This document shows positions 53,745-62,625 of a stretch of 64,000 bases of DNA, in pieces. The notes under the pieces are model-generated. The model worked only from the letters and a program-made list of their open reading frames with translations. It was not told where the DNA came from and made no database searches. A program made the position numbers and the translations under genes. The stretch comes from Mesorhizobium hawassense (GTDB lineage Bacteria > Pseudomonadota > Alphaproteobacteria > Rhizobiales > Rhizobiaceae): NCBI RefSeq assembly GCF_003289945.1, contig NZ_QMBP01000014.1, positions 124,001 to 188,000 of the forward strand, written 5' to 3'. Every line of letters begins with the position of its first letter. Position 1 is the stretch's first letter.

Positions 53745-55037
53745 CTACATGTTCAACCTGATCGCGACGGAGCGGGCATGCGCGTCGAGCCCTTCCGCCT
53801 TGGCAAGCGCGATCGCGGCGGGCGCCAGCAGCTTGAGCTGCTCCGGGCCAAGCTTCAGGATCGAGGTGCGCTTGACGAAATCGAGCACGGACAGTCCCGA
53901 CGAGAAACGCGCCGAGCGCGCCGTCGGCAAGACGTGGTTGGAGCCGCCGACATAGTCGCCGATGACCTCCGGCGTGTGGCGGCCGATGAACACGGCGCCC
54001 GCGTTGCGCATCCTGCCAAGGAAGCTCTCGGCATCGTCGAAAGCGAGCTCGACATGCTCGGCCGCGATCCTGTCGACCAGCGGCAGCGAGGCCTCTAACG
54101 CAGGCACCAGGATCACCGCGCCGAAATCGCGCCAGCTCGCGGCCGCCGTTTCGGCGCGCGGCAGCACCTTCAGCTGGCGTTCGACCGCCTGCTCGACCGC
54201 CTTGCCGAATTCGGCGTTGTCGGTGATCAGGATCGACTGCGCCGAAACGTCGTGCTCGGCCTGTGCCAACAGGTCGGCGGCAATCCAGTCGGGATCGTTG
54301 TCGGCGTCGGCCACGACCAGCACTTCCGACGGCCCGGCGATCATGTCGATACCGACCGTGCCGAAAACCTGCCGCTTGGCCGCCGCGACATAGGCATTGC
54401 CCGGCCCGACGATCTTGGCCACCGGCATGATCGTCTCGGTGCCATGGGCGAGAGCGGCGACGGCCTGAGCGCCGCCGACGCGGTAGATTTCGGAAACGCC
54501 GGCCAGGTCGGCGGCCACCAGCACCAGCGGGTTGATGACGCCGCGCGTGGCCGGCACGACGATGACGATGCGCTCGACGCCGGCGACCTTGGCCGGCACG
54601 GCATTCATCAGCACCGAGCTCGGATAGCTTGCCGTGCCGCCCGGCACGTAGAGGCCGACGGCTTCGATCGCCGTCCAGCGCGAGCCGAGCTCGACGCCGG
54701 CGGCATCCGTGTAGCGGTCGTCCTTCGGCTTCTGCCGCTGGTGATGCGAGCGGATACGGTCGCGCGCGAATTTGAGCGCCTCGATCGTGGCCGGATCGGC
54801 CGTTTGATAGGCCTTGGCGATATCGTCCTTGGACACGGCGATACCGAGCGCGCCGAGATCGGCTTTGTCGAACTTCAACGTATAGTCGACGAGCGCCTTG
54901 TCGCCTTCGGCGCGCACGCGGGCGATGATGTCACGCACCACGGCCTCGACATCGGCCGACACCTCGCGCTTGGTGGTGAGGAAGGCCGAAAAACGCTGTT
55001 CGAAATCGGCGTCCTGCTGGCGGAGTGTAATAGCCAT
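53745..55037 (-). CDS. hisD: histidinol dehydrogenase
   Basis: 430 residues. YVPGGTASYPSSVLMNAVPAKVAGV, GNAYVAAAKRQVFGTVGIDMIAGPSEVLVVAD, the zinc/catalytic EHD in LAQAEHDVSAQ, EHVEL and GSNHVLPTARSARFSSGLS are complete family motifs. It performs the last two steps of histidine synthesis (histidinol to histidine). It follows the DUF2948 gene by 6 bases. Confidence 0.97.
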   Translation of the reverse strand: MAITLRQQDADFEQRFSAFLTTKREVSADVEAVVRDIIARVRAEGDKALVDYTLKFDKADLGALGIAVSKDDIAKAYQTADPATIEALKFARDRIRSHHQRQKPKDDRYTDAAGVELGSRWTAIEAVGLYVPGGTASYPSSVLMNAVPAKVAGVERIVIVVPATRGVINPLVLVAADLAGVSEIYRVGGAQAVAALAHGTETIMPVAKIVGPGNAYVAAAKRQVFGTVGIDMIAGPSEVLVVADADNDPDWIAADLLAQAEHDVSAQSILITDNAEFGKAVEQAVERQLKVLPRAETAAASWRDFGAVILVPALEASLPLVDRIAAEHVELAFDDAESFLGRMRNAGAVFIGRHTPEVIGDYVGGSNHVLPTARSARFSSGLSVLDFVKRTSILKLGPEQLKLLAPAAIALAKAEGLDAHARSVAIRLNM

Positions 55038-55043
55038 TGCGGC

Positions 55044-55478
55044 TCAGCCCCTGTGCGCCGGTCGTGAAGTGGCTTCCCAGGAGCCGCCGATATCGGCAAG
55101 CCGCGCCTCGATGCATTCGACGTCGAGCATGATGGTGCCGCCGCCGGAAAACACCAGCTCGACGATCCCGGCCGGCTTGCTGATGGCGATGAAGCTGACC
55201 GCCAGCAGCGACAGCACCTCGGCCGGCTTGTCTCTCGGAATACCGTTGGTCTTGGCGCCGAGCACGCGGTCGAAATGCAGGACGGCCTGCCGCCGTTCAT
55301 TGTGCTGGCGGAACAAGCCGGACTTCGCTTCCCAGACGAAGCGGTTCATGGTCAGCACGAAGCGTTTGGCCGCCGGCAGGTATTCGAGGTCCGAGACCTT
55401 CATCACGGCGTCCTGTACATGCGCCGAGACGATGCTCAGATCCTGGTCGTCGAGCGCGATGAGCTTGAGAGCTGCCAT
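55044..55478 (-). CDS. DUF2948 family protein
   Basis: 144 residues from the ATG at 55478. LKLIALDDQDLSIVSAHVQDAVMKVSDLEYLPAAKRFVLTMNRFVWE and VLHFDRVLGAKTNGIPRD, ending with FSGGGTIMLDVECIEARLADIGGSWEA, match DUF2948, found before hisD in Rhizobiales. The function is unknown. Confidence 0.92.
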   Translation of the reverse strand: MAALKLIALDDQDLSIVSAHVQDAVMKVSDLEYLPAAKRFVLTMNRFVWEAKSGLFRQHNERRQAVLHFDRVLGAKTNGIPRDKPAEVLSLLAVSFIAISKPAGIVELVFSGGGTIMLDVECIEARLADIGGSWEATSRPAHRG

Positions 55479-55518
55479 GCGGAATGCGCACCTGAACGTT
55501 GACAATTCAGCGTTCTGT

Positions 55519-55624
55519 TAGAGCATGACCCCGAAAAGTGGAAACCGGTTTTCGGCAAAGATCATGCTCACACAAAAAGCTAGAGCGTGGTTGAACTCGG
55601 CTAGGTCGAGTTCAACCACGCTCT
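55519..55624. repeat. dispersed palindromic repeat with an 18-bp hairpin, between murA and DUF2948
   Basis: The left part (AGAGCATGACC ... GATCATGCTC, about 55520-55569) matches the repeat at 53159. The right part is a perfect 18-bp stem (AGAGCGTGGTTGAACTCG, 55582-55599, with CGAGTTCAACCACGCTCT, 55607-55624) around GCTAGGT. It probably ends murA transcription. Confidence 0.8.
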
Positions 55625-55675
55625 AGTGGGTCTTTGCCGTCGGTGCAACCGCCCGACAGGATTGCCCGCAAAGCG

Positions 55676-56968
55676 TCAGCCCGAAATCCGCTCGATCATC
55701 GCGCCACAGCCGGAGAGCTTCTCTTCCAGCCGCTCGAAGCCGCGGTCGAGGTGGTAGACGCGGTTGACCGTGGTTTCGCCCTCTGCCGCAAGGCCGGCGA
55801 TGACCAGCGACACCGAGGCGCGCAGGTCGGTCGCCATCACGGGCGCGCCCTTCAGCTTGGCTACGCCGTCGACGATCGCCGTCTGGCCGGAAAGCGTGAT
55901 GTGGGCGCCGAGGCGAGCTAGCTCCTGCACATGCATGAAGCGGTTCTCGAAGATGGTCTCGGTGATGCGCGACTTGCCCTTGGCCATGGTCATCAGGCCC
56001 ATGAACTGCGCCTGCAGATCGGTCGGAAAGGCAGGAAAGGGGGCGGTCGCGACGTCGACCGGCGCAATGCCGGCGCCGTTGCGCTTGACGCGGATGCCCT
56101 CGTTGGTCGGCGTGATCTCGGCGCCCGTCTGGACGAGAATGTCGAGCGCGCTCTGCAACAAATCGGGCCGGGCGCCGGCGAGCATGACGTCGCCACCGGT
56201 CATGGCGACCGCCATGGCATAGGTGCCGGTCTCGATACGGTCCGGAATGACGCGCACGCGGGCGCCGGAAAGAGCCTCGACGCCCTGGATGGTGATGGTC
56301 GAGGTGCCAGCGCCATGGATCTTGGCGCCCATGGCGATGAGGCATTCGGCGAGATTGACGATCTCCGGCTCGCGGGCGGCGTTTTCCAGCACCGTCTCGC
56401 CCTTGGCGAGCGAGGCCGCCATCATCAGCACATGCGTGGCGCCGACCGAGACCTTCGGGAAGACATAGCGGTTGCCGGTGAGGCGGCCATTCTTGGTCTT
56501 GGCCATGACATAGCCGTTGTCGACGTCGAGATCGGCGCCCAGCACCTGCAGGCCTTCGAGGAACAGGTCGACAGGGCGCGTGCCGATGGCGCAGCCGCCC
56601 GGCAGCGACACCTTGGCTTCGCCCATGCGGGCAAGCAGCGGCCCGATCACCCAGAAGGAGGCGCGCATCTTGGAGACCAGCTCATAGGGAGCGGTGGTGT
56701 CGACGATGTTGCGGGCGGAAAAATTGATGGTGCGCGAATAGCCTTCCTGCTGCTTTTCGCGCCGGCCGTTGACGGAATAGTCGACGCCATGATTGCCGAG
56801 GATGCGGATCAGCTGCTCGACATCGGCCAGATGCGGCACGTTTTCCAAGGTCAACGTGTCGTCGGTGAGCAGCGAGGCGATCATAAGCGGCAATGCCGCA
56901 TTCTTGGCGCCCGAGATCGGAATGGTACCGGCAAGCTCATTGCCGCCGACAATTCTGATGCGATCCAT
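55676..56968 (-). CDS. murA: UDP-N-acetylglucosamine 1-carboxyvinyltransferase
   Basis: 430 residues. The PEP/fosfomycin-binding cysteine is Cys126 in SLPGGCAIGTRPVDLF (not the Asp variant), so the enzyme should be fosfomycin-sensitive at the target level. SGAKNAALPLMIASLL, RASFWVIGPLLARMG and NRFMHVQELARLGAHI are typical. It begins peptidoglycan synthesis in the cytoplasm. It heads the murA-DUF2948-hisD-UPF0262 series, though a strong hairpin follows it. Confidence 0.97.
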   Translation of the reverse strand: MDRIRIVGGNELAGTIPISGAKNAALPLMIASLLTDDTLTLENVPHLADVEQLIRILGNHGVDYSVNGRREKQQEGYSRTINFSARNIVDTTAPYELVSKMRASFWVIGPLLARMGEAKVSLPGGCAIGTRPVDLFLEGLQVLGADLDVDNGYVMAKTKNGRLTGNRYVFPKVSVGATHVLMMAASLAKGETVLENAAREPEIVNLAECLIAMGAKIHGAGTSTITIQGVEALSGARVRVIPDRIETGTYAMAVAMTGGDVMLAGARPDLLQSALDILVQTGAEITPTNEGIRVKRNGAGIAPVDVATAPFPAFPTDLQAQFMGLMTMAKGKSRITETIFENRFMHVQELARLGAHITLSGQTAIVDGVAKLKGAPVMATDLRASVSLVIAGLAAEGETTVNRVYHLDRGFERLEEKLSGCGAMIERISG

Positions 56969-57107
56969 GAGAAAACGTCCCCTCGGCCCGAACGGGCCGC
57001 TTCAATCGGTTGAGTGTGCCCGGCTTAGACCATTGGCCGGCTTGGTTCAAGAAATAGGATTTTCTTAAAACCGAACCGACCATGACCGGCCAGTATGGCT
57101 GATTTGG

Positions 57108-57308
57108 TCAGTCCTTGTGCATTTTTCCAGCAGCCGGCAACCCTTCCGACCGCTGATCGGCACCGCCGGCGCGCTGGCTTTCAGTGTCGCCTGTGCGTCG
57201 CGAGCGGGCCTGCGCCTTGCGTTTCTGCAGATTGGCGCGCAACGCCTCGGCCAGCCGGTCCTTGCGCTGTCCGTCGCCTTTTTTCGGTGGATTTGCCTTG
57301 TCGTTCAT
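57108..57308 (-). CDS. small basic hypothetical protein
   Basis: 66 residues: MNDKANPPKKGDGQRKDRLAEALRANLQKRKAQARSRR, a helical, highly charged stretch, then TGDTESQRAGGADQRSEGLPAAGKMHKD. This Lys/Arg-rich type with RLAEALRANLxKRKxQxR is known to me as a conserved short rhizobial protein before murA. The function is unknown. Confidence 0.7.
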   Translation of the reverse strand: MNDKANPPKKGDGQRKDRLAEALRANLQKRKAQARSRRTGDTESQRAGGADQRSEGLPAAGKMHKD

Positions 57309-57530
57309 CGTCCAATTCCTGACCGGTGTCAGCCGGCCCGCGAATCCGCAATCGCTAGCATTTTAGCGCGGCCATGTCATGAAAGCAGGCCGGGAGCCGG
57401 TTCTGCGCTGTGGATCAACCGCGCACGCCGCCGTAAAAGGCCAGACGGTTGCCTGGAATCACATGCGACGCTTTGGGTTTTTCTTGGCCTTGCGCTTGCC
57501 GGTTCGATATGGCAGAAGCCGCCATCGCAG

Positions 57531-57605
<75 letters not shown>

Positions 57606-57680
57606 GAATTCCCGCAACTGCTTGATTGCGCGGCGCTTGACGATGGTCTGGCGCCGACCTATTGCGATGCCTCGCATTCA

Positions 57681-57755
57681 GGCCTCGTGGCGGAATGGTT
57701 CACGCGGAGAACTGCAGATCCTTCATTCCCGGTTCGATTCCGGGCGAGGACTCCA
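57681..57755 (+). tRNA. tRNA-Cys-like gene (anticodon GCA) with stem mismatches
   Basis: Acceptor GGCCTCG against CGAGGAC pairs except at the second position (G opposite A). The anticodon loop CTGCAGA carries GCA. The anticodon stem GAGAA/TCCTT has an A-C clash and one G-T pair. The T arm CCCGGTTCGATTCCGGG is perfect and TCCA ends the molecule. Length is normal at 75 bases. It may be a divergent second tRNA-Cys or one losing function. Confidence 0.75.
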
Positions 57756-57822
57756 GTTCCCGCCCACAATTGCCCGGCCGAATTCGCTAGCCGGGCCAAC
57801 ACGCGAACTGGATCGCGCCGGC

Positions 57823-58569
57823 TCAGTTGTTGACATGCGACAGCCGCATGCCGGTTTCGTCCGGGGCCTCGGCCATGCCTTCCTCCGCGAAGCGGTACAT
57901 GTCCTCGAAATCCAGCTCATGCTCGAAAACGACGCCGCCGACGCTGATCGCAAGGACGTCCTTGTCGCCTTTCGGCGCGAAATAGATCTCGCCGACCGCG
58001 CCGCGAATGCGCTCGCCGATCTCCTTGGCATCCTGGTCGCTCGCGCCCGGGAGGAAGACGCCGAACATCGAGGTTCCGAGCCGGCCGATCAGATCGTCCT
58101 TGCGCACCGCGGACCGGATGGCCGATGCGATCAGCCGCAAGGCCTCGTCGCCCCATTCGAGACCGAAGCGCAGGTTGATCGATGCCAGATGCTCCGGATG
58201 GATGACCAGAAAGGCGCCGGAGCGCGGACCGACCGGTCTCGCCGCCCTCCTGTCGACCATCGACGTGAACACCTTGCCGTTCAGGCAACCGGTCAACTGG
58301 TCAAAGGTGCCGGACCTGGTGAGTTCCTGCCGGTAGCGGCGGATCTCGATCTGTTGCCAGCCGAGCAGGGCAAACAGCGGCAGGCCTATGGCGATCGGCA
58401 CGACAATGGCCGTAACCGCCCCGCGCACGAACGGCGTCAGGCTGTCGCTGAACATCAGCAGGTAGTTCAATGCGAGTGAAAGAGCCACGCAGGCGGCGGT
58501 GCCAAGCACGGCCAGCCAGATGACCTGCGTCCATGTCCGAACCGGTGCGGTCTGCGTTTTCGTGGGCAA
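57823..58569 (-). CDS. membrane GGDEF-type protein with degenerate active site
   Basis: 248 residues from a TTG at 58569 with AGGAG eight bases upstream; a GTG at 58593 would add eight codons. Two membrane helices (VIWLAVLGTAACVALSLALNYLLMF and GAVTAIVVPIAIGLPLFALLG) precede a diguanylate cyclase-like domain: FDQLTGCLNGKVF, LEWGDEALRLIA. The signature GGDEF is GTSMF (RLGTSMFGVFLPGA), so cyclase activity is unlikely. It may bind GTP or act as a scaffold. It is next to the tRNA-Cys-like gene. Confidence 0.82.
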   Translation of the reverse strand: MPTKTQTAPVRTWTQVIWLAVLGTAACVALSLALNYLLMFSDSLTPFVRGAVTAIVVPIAIGLPLFALLGWQQIEIRRYRQELTRSGTFDQLTGCLNGKVFTSMVDRRAARPVGPRSGAFLVIHPEHLASINLRFGLEWGDEALRLIASAIRSAVRKDDLIGRLGTSMFGVFLPGASDQDAKEIGERIRGAVGEIYFAPKGDKDVLAISVGGVVFEHELDFEDMYRFAEEGMAEAPDETGMRLSHVNN

Positions 58570-58750
58570 GGGCCAATCTCCTGTTCGACGCACTGGCTTT
58601 ACAGGAGGTCCGTTACGATTTCGGTGTCAGGAAAACGTACAATTTGATGCAAAATCGGCATCTTCTCCACGGGAAGCGCTGGATCCGGCGGGCGCCGCGG
58701 CTTCCGCGTTCGATGACCCGCCCGGACGTTGGAACTGTCTACGGTCTTTA

Positions 58751-58832
58751 GGAAAACGGAAGCGCTCTGACCATTCTGCTTTCACGCAATTCGGGAGCGG
58801 AACCAGCCGCGGATTTTCATGCAAATTGCGCT
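58751..58832. repeat. diverged copy of the dispersed repeat, touching the SNase-like stop codon
   Basis: The minus strand reads AGCGCAATTTGCATGAAAAT and then GGTTCCGCTCCCGAATTGCG, aligning with the element at 37096-37160 (AGAGCAATTCCAGGAAAAGT, GCGGTTTTCCGTCCGGAATT). Its right end meets the TAG stop of the SNase-like gene. Confidence 0.65.
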
Positions 58833-59541
58833 ATTGCGGCGGGCCGAAGATGCCCATCCTGGCGTCTCTGGCCACCGCTTCCGCCTTGCCATAGATGCCG
58901 GTGGGCGCGGCCATCGCCCAGCCGTTGGAAACCAGCCAGGCGCCGACATCCTGCTTGCCGAGCACGCAGGGCGCGGCGATGGCGAAGCGATCGACATCCG
59001 GCGGCAGCAGGCATTTGAGTGCCCGGCCGCGCAGCCAGGCGTTGAAGGCGGCGCGGGCGCGCTGGCCGCAGGGCCAGGCGCTGTTGTCGAACGAGCAGGT
59101 CCTGCCCGGGTCTATGTCGACCGTCCCGCTGATGGCGACCGTGCGTCCCATGGCTTCGAAGACCGCCGAGGAGGTCGCGACCGGCCGGAAAAGCAGCGTC
59201 TCGCGCCAATCCTGCGGCATCGGCGTCTTCGGCCATTGCGCGAGCCCGAGTTCGCCGAGCGGAGGGCGCGGCTCGATGCGTTGGGTCCCGGATGGGTCGA
59301 GCGGCGGCGGCGCGATGAGATCCTCGGCGATCCTGCGCGCCGGTTGGCTTGGCCGTGCGTCGTGGATCGGGCCCTGGGGGGCCGGTGTCATCTCGCCATC
59401 GTTCTGAGCCGGCGTGCTCGAAAGCGGCTCGGGCGGCAGCCAGCGCGCGCTCTCGGCGATCAGCAACATGCCGGCGAGCAGCCCGAGCCCGCCGAGCACC
59501 GGCGCCAGCCGCGGGCGACCGGGCGGTTTCGCCTGGCTCAC
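58831..59541 (-). CDS. membrane-anchored SNase (thermonuclease)-like protein
   Basis: 236 residues from a GTG at 59541 with GAAGG upstream. One membrane helix (LAPVLGGLGLLAGMLLIAESARWL) is followed by a proline-rich linker (residues ~35-100) and a C-terminal OB-like domain: MGRTVAISGTVDIDPGRTCSFDNSAWPCGQRARAAFNAWLRGRALKCLL, then AIAAPCVLGKQDVGAWLVSNGWAMA. The latter is typical of SNase-like proteins, but the catalytic Arg/Glu pattern of nuclease is not evident. It is probably periplasmic and possibly inactive as a nuclease. Confidence 0.75.
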   Translation of the reverse strand: MSQAKPPGRPRLAPVLGGLGLLAGMLLIAESARWLPPEPLSSTPAQNDGEMTPAPQGPIHDARPSQPARRIAEDLIAPPPLDPSGTQRIEPRPPLGELGLAQWPKTPMPQDWRETLLFRPVATSSAVFEAMGRTVAISGTVDIDPGRTCSFDNSAWPCGQRARAAFNAWLRGRALKCLLPPDVDRFAIAAPCVLGKQDVGAWLVSNGWAMAAPTGIYGKAEAVARDARMGIFGPPQ

Positions 59542-59745
59542 GCGCGGACCTTCGCGGGGCCGCGCCGATTGCCGGTGATGGCGCCCGAGCCCAATCCGCT
59601 GGATCCTGTCAACACGGCGCCCCCCGCTCTTTGAACCCGATCATACATTAGACGCGAGCGACATCGCTTGAAAAGCAAGGCGTTGCGTTAAGTGTCGGGC
59701 AACGAATGCGGCATAGAATCGGCCATCGGGTTTCGAGGGGATGAT

Positions 59746-60282
59746 ATGACGCGCAAGCCGATACTGCTCTTTGCCTTTCCGGCCCTGATGCTGCTTCTGC
59801 TGGCGGCGGAGCGAATGGCGGCAATGCTTCTCGGCTTCTATCCGGCGAGCCCCGCGGTGTGGCATGCCTGGCTGGAACTGCGCCCGTTCTCGACGATGTT
59901 CTGGCAGCAGGCGGATTTCTACCTCGGTGGATCGATGGTCCTCAATGCCGCTGTCATCCTTGTCGCTACGACCGCCTGTTGGATGGCCTGCCAGGCAAAG
60001 CGGTCCACCGGCTTCTTCCTGGCCAATCACGTCGCCCTGCTTTTCGCCGGGCTGATGATCGCGCTAGGCAGCCATTCGGAAACGGCGAGCACGATCGCGT
60101 CGTTCACCGCGCCGCGCGGCATGCAATTCTCGCTGATGATCGATTTCAGCTGGGAGAACAGCCTGGTGCTTTGCCTCGGCCTCGCCGCCTGCGCCTATTG
60201 CCACGTCGCCTTCCTGCGCGAAGCGAGGCTGCGCGCCGAAGCCCGCGCCATCCACATCCTGGCGCTGCAGCGCGATCTCTGA
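59746..60282 (+). CDS. hypothetical inner-membrane protein
   Basis: 178 residues from the ATG at 59746 with GAGGGG upstream. Four hydrophobic segments are seen (ILLFAFPALMLLLLAAERMAAMLL, GGSMVLNAAVILVATTACWMAC, TGFFLANHVALLFAGLMIALG, NSLVLCLGLAACAYCHVAFL). I recognise no family. It is divergent from the SNase-like gene and convergent with the tad operon's last gene. Confidence 0.65.
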   Translation: MTRKPILLFAFPALMLLLLAAERMAAMLLGFYPASPAVWHAWLELRPFSTMFWQQADFYLGGSMVLNAAVILVATTACWMACQAKRSTGFFLANHVALLFAGLMIALGSHSETASTIASFTAPRGMQFSLMIDFSWENSLVLCLGLAACAYCHVAFLREARLRAEARAIHILALQRDL

Positions 60283-60324
60283 CACCCGGCCATCACAGGT
60301 CGAAATGGCCAATTCGTCGGCGGC

Positions 60325-60885
60325 TCAGTTGATCTTCTTGTAATAGACCTTGCCGTCCGCCTGCTGGATGCGCTGGTAGGACGGGTTGGGGCCGGGAGGC
60401 GCGACCTTCCTCTTGAACGAGCGCTGCCCATCGACAGGATCGGCGCTGCTGTCGTCTACAGCGGAAGCCTCCGCCATCGTAGTATTGCTAAGCATGGTCG
60501 GCTCGGGCGCGCTGGGCGCCGGCTCGCTCGCTGCAACGGGTTGGCCTTGCTCCAGCTTGGCAAGGTTGCCGTTGATCTGGCCGAAACTCGCCTGCAACTG
60601 GCGGTCCAGCGTCTCGAACCGGCTCTGGAAACCGTTGTTGACGGTATCGATGCGGGCGCCGATCCGCTGCTCGAACTGGCCGAGCTGTTCCAGCCGCGCC
60701 TCCATCGTCCTGAGGTCGTTGACGCCCCGGTAGAGATAGACGGCGGCCGTCACGTTGACGGCGGTGACGAGCGCAGCGCCAACCGCGACGGCAGCGATGA
60801 GCTTGGCCCGGCTGGGCTTTTCCGGAGCGGCTTCCCGTAGACCGAGTTCGATTGCCGGAGCGTCCGGCGCGCTGATCATCGTCAT
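60325..60885 (-). CDS. membrane-anchored coiled-coil protein, last gene of the tad operon
   Basis: 186 residues. A cytoplasmic N-terminus, one membrane helix (KLIAAVAVGAALVTAVNVTAAVYLY), then a helical heptad-like part (residues ~57-115, RTMEARLEQLGQFEQRIGARIDTVNN and RFETLDRQLQASFGQINGNLAKLEQG) and a proline-rich tail ending in ADGKVYYKKIN. The start overlaps the transpeptidase stop (ATGA). It may guide the transpeptidase or pilus complex in the periplasm. That is inference from position. Confidence 0.65.
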   Translation of the reverse strand: MTMISAPDAPAIELGLREAAPEKPSRAKLIAAVAVGAALVTAVNVTAAVYLYRGVNDLRTMEARLEQLGQFEQRIGARIDTVNNGFQSRFETLDRQLQASFGQINGNLAKLEQGQPVAASEPAPSAPEPTMLSNTTMAEASAVDDSSADPVDGQRSFKRKVAPPGPNPSYQRIQQADGKVYYKKIN

Positions 60886-61475
60886 TCAACCACCACCTTT
60901 GCGCCCACCGCGACGCGTTTGAAGAGATCGATCACATCGGTGTTCGTCAACCGAAAACATCCGGACGTGCCGTCGAAACCGACGCCCTTGGGATCGTTGG
61001 TGCCATGGATACGATAGAGCGTGTCGCGCCCGTCGCGCGCAAGGTAAAGCGCCCTGGCGCCGAGCGGATTGTAGGGACCGGCTGGCACCATCGCTGGCAA
61101 TTCCGGCTGCCGTGCGCGCATCTCCTTGGGCGGGCGCCATTCCGGCCATTCGGTCTTGGAGGCAACCTTGACCGTTCCGGTCCAGCCGAAGCCGTCGCGG
61201 CCGACACTGATCTGGTAGCGCAGCGCCTGGCCCTGGCCCGTCACCAGATAGAGCGCCTTCTCGTTCTTGCGGATGATGATCGTGCCGGGTTGCTCGCTGG
61301 TCTGCAAGGCAACCGCCTTGCGCAGGCTGGGGCCCATGGCCGGCAACGGCGGCAGGCCCGATCCGGCCATCGCCACATCGCAACCCGACGCCAGCACGAT
61401 CCCGATCAGCAAGGCGCCGGCCAAGCCGGCGCTGCCGCCGCGCGCTTTCCCGGCGATGGTTCTAGCGCTGGGCAT
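60882..61475 (-). CDS. L,D-transpeptidase (YkuD), putative lipoprotein
   Basis: 197 residues. The N-terminus is a hydrophobic signal with a lipobox-like LASGC (Cys32). The YkuD domain shows GTIIIRKNEKALYLVTGQGQALRYQISVGRDGFGWTGT, AMVPAGPYNPLGARALYL and the active site HGTNDPKG...DGTSGCFRLTNTDVIDL (His157, Cys173). It crosslinks peptidoglycan or attaches proteins to it. It overlaps cpaE by 14 bases, so it is made with the pilus genes. Confidence 0.9.
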   Translation of the reverse strand: MPSARTIAGKARGGSAGLAGALLIGIVLASGCDVAMAGSGLPPLPAMGPSLRKAVALQTSEQPGTIIIRKNEKALYLVTGQGQALRYQISVGRDGFGWTGTVKVASKTEWPEWRPPKEMRARQPELPAMVPAGPYNPLGARALYLARDGRDTLYRIHGTNDPKGVGFDGTSGCFRLTNTDVIDLFKRVAVGAKVVVE

Positions 61476-62625
61476 TGTCCAGCCGTTCCTTGAACATCGC
61501 CTTCAGATCCTTGTTGAAGCGCGCGCGCTTGTCCACCTCGGAAGGCAGGATGGCGCGATTCAGCGCGTCGGCCAAGAGCGCATTGTCCAACGCCAGCGAC
61601 TTGATGTTCGGCGCCTTGAAGATCTTCTCCAGCTCGCTGCGCGAGAAGTGGTTGCCGAACCATTTGCGCTTGTGCTTGTTGGCGACCAGCGTGATGCTGA
61701 CCTTGTTGCCGCGCAATTCGCGGATCTTCTTGTAGAGCCGCTTGCCTTGTCTGAGCGAGGCGACGTTGAGCTCGAAGACGATGAAGATCTCGTCGCTCGT
61801 GCGCAGCACCGAATCATGCCACGGCGTCTCGATGTTGGGCAGGTCGATGACGATGTCGTCGAAGCGGTAGGCGACGAGATCGAGCAGCCGGAAGACGAAG
61901 TCGGAGCCGTGCGGCTCGAACGGCAGTTGCGGCCGCTCGAAGGAATAGAGCGTGAGGCCGGACGGCCGTTCCAGCTTGATGACGTCCATGAGCTCGACGT
62001 CTAGCCTGTCCGGCTGGCCGATGATGCCGGCGAGGTCGAACTGGTTGAACTGGTTGAGATAGGCGCCGCAATTGGCGCTCTGGAAGTCGAGGTCGACGAG
62101 GCAGGTCGAGGCCGCCCGCTCGGCCGACTTCGAGGCCAGGTGCTCCGCGGCCGAGATCGCCAGCGTGGTGGCGCCGGCGCCGCCGCTGGCGGCGATGAAG
62201 GTGACGATGCGGCTCTTTGTGCCCTGGTTGCCGGTGTCGTGGAAGGTGACGGCGTTGAGCAGTTCCTTTGGATCGAGCGGCTTGTGCAGCCAGTCGGAAG
62301 CGTTCATGCGCACCAGAACGCGCGTCTGCTCGGAGGTTAGCTCGTCGGAAATTGCGATCAGCGGCACCGAGGACCAGGCCGTGCGCGCCTCGACGATCCC
62401 CGGATTGCCGAGCAGCTCGCCATTGCCGAGATCGAGGATGATGATGCCGGGCCGGCTGTCGACCGGCGGCCCCTTCAGGAACTCGGCCGCGTCTGACACC
62501 TTGACGTCATAGATCGCCAGTGCGTCGAGGCGTGTCGTCACATCGCGCTTGAAATTCGGATCCGACGAAAACAGCGCCACCTGCTTTCGCTTCGTTGGGA
62601 GAACTCTGGTGTCGATGGCGTTCAT
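61462..62625 (-). CDS. cpaE: CpaE/TadZ-like pilus assembly ATPase
   Basis: 387 residues. A receiver-like N-terminal domain (VALFSSDPNFKRDVTTRLDAL, IIILDLGNGEL, NASDWLHKPLDPKELL) precedes a MinD/ParA-like ATPase domain: FIAASGGAGATTLAISAAEHLA (deviant Walker A without the usual GK), CLVDLDFQSANCGAYLN and DIVIDLPNIETPWHDSVL. CpaE/TadZ proteins place the Tad pilus machine at the cell pole. The start overlaps the TadE-like gene's stop (ATGA). Confidence 0.92.
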   Translation of the reverse strand: MNAIDTRVLPTKRKQVALFSSDPNFKRDVTTRLDALAIYDVKVSDAAEFLKGPPVDSRPGIIILDLGNGELLGNPGIVEARTAWSSVPLIAISDELTSEQTRVLVRMNASDWLHKPLDPKELLNAVTFHDTGNQGTKSRIVTFIAASGGAGATTLAISAAEHLASKSAERAASTCLVDLDFQSANCGAYLNQFNQFDLAGIIGQPDRLDVELMDVIKLERPSGLTLYSFERPQLPFEPHGSDFVFRLLDLVAYRFDDIVIDLPNIETPWHDSVLRTSDEIFIVFELNVASLRQGKRLYKKIRELRGNKVSITLVANKHKRKWFGNHFSRSELEKIFKAPNIKSLALDNALLADALNRAILPSEVDKRARFNKDLKAMFKERLDNAQR

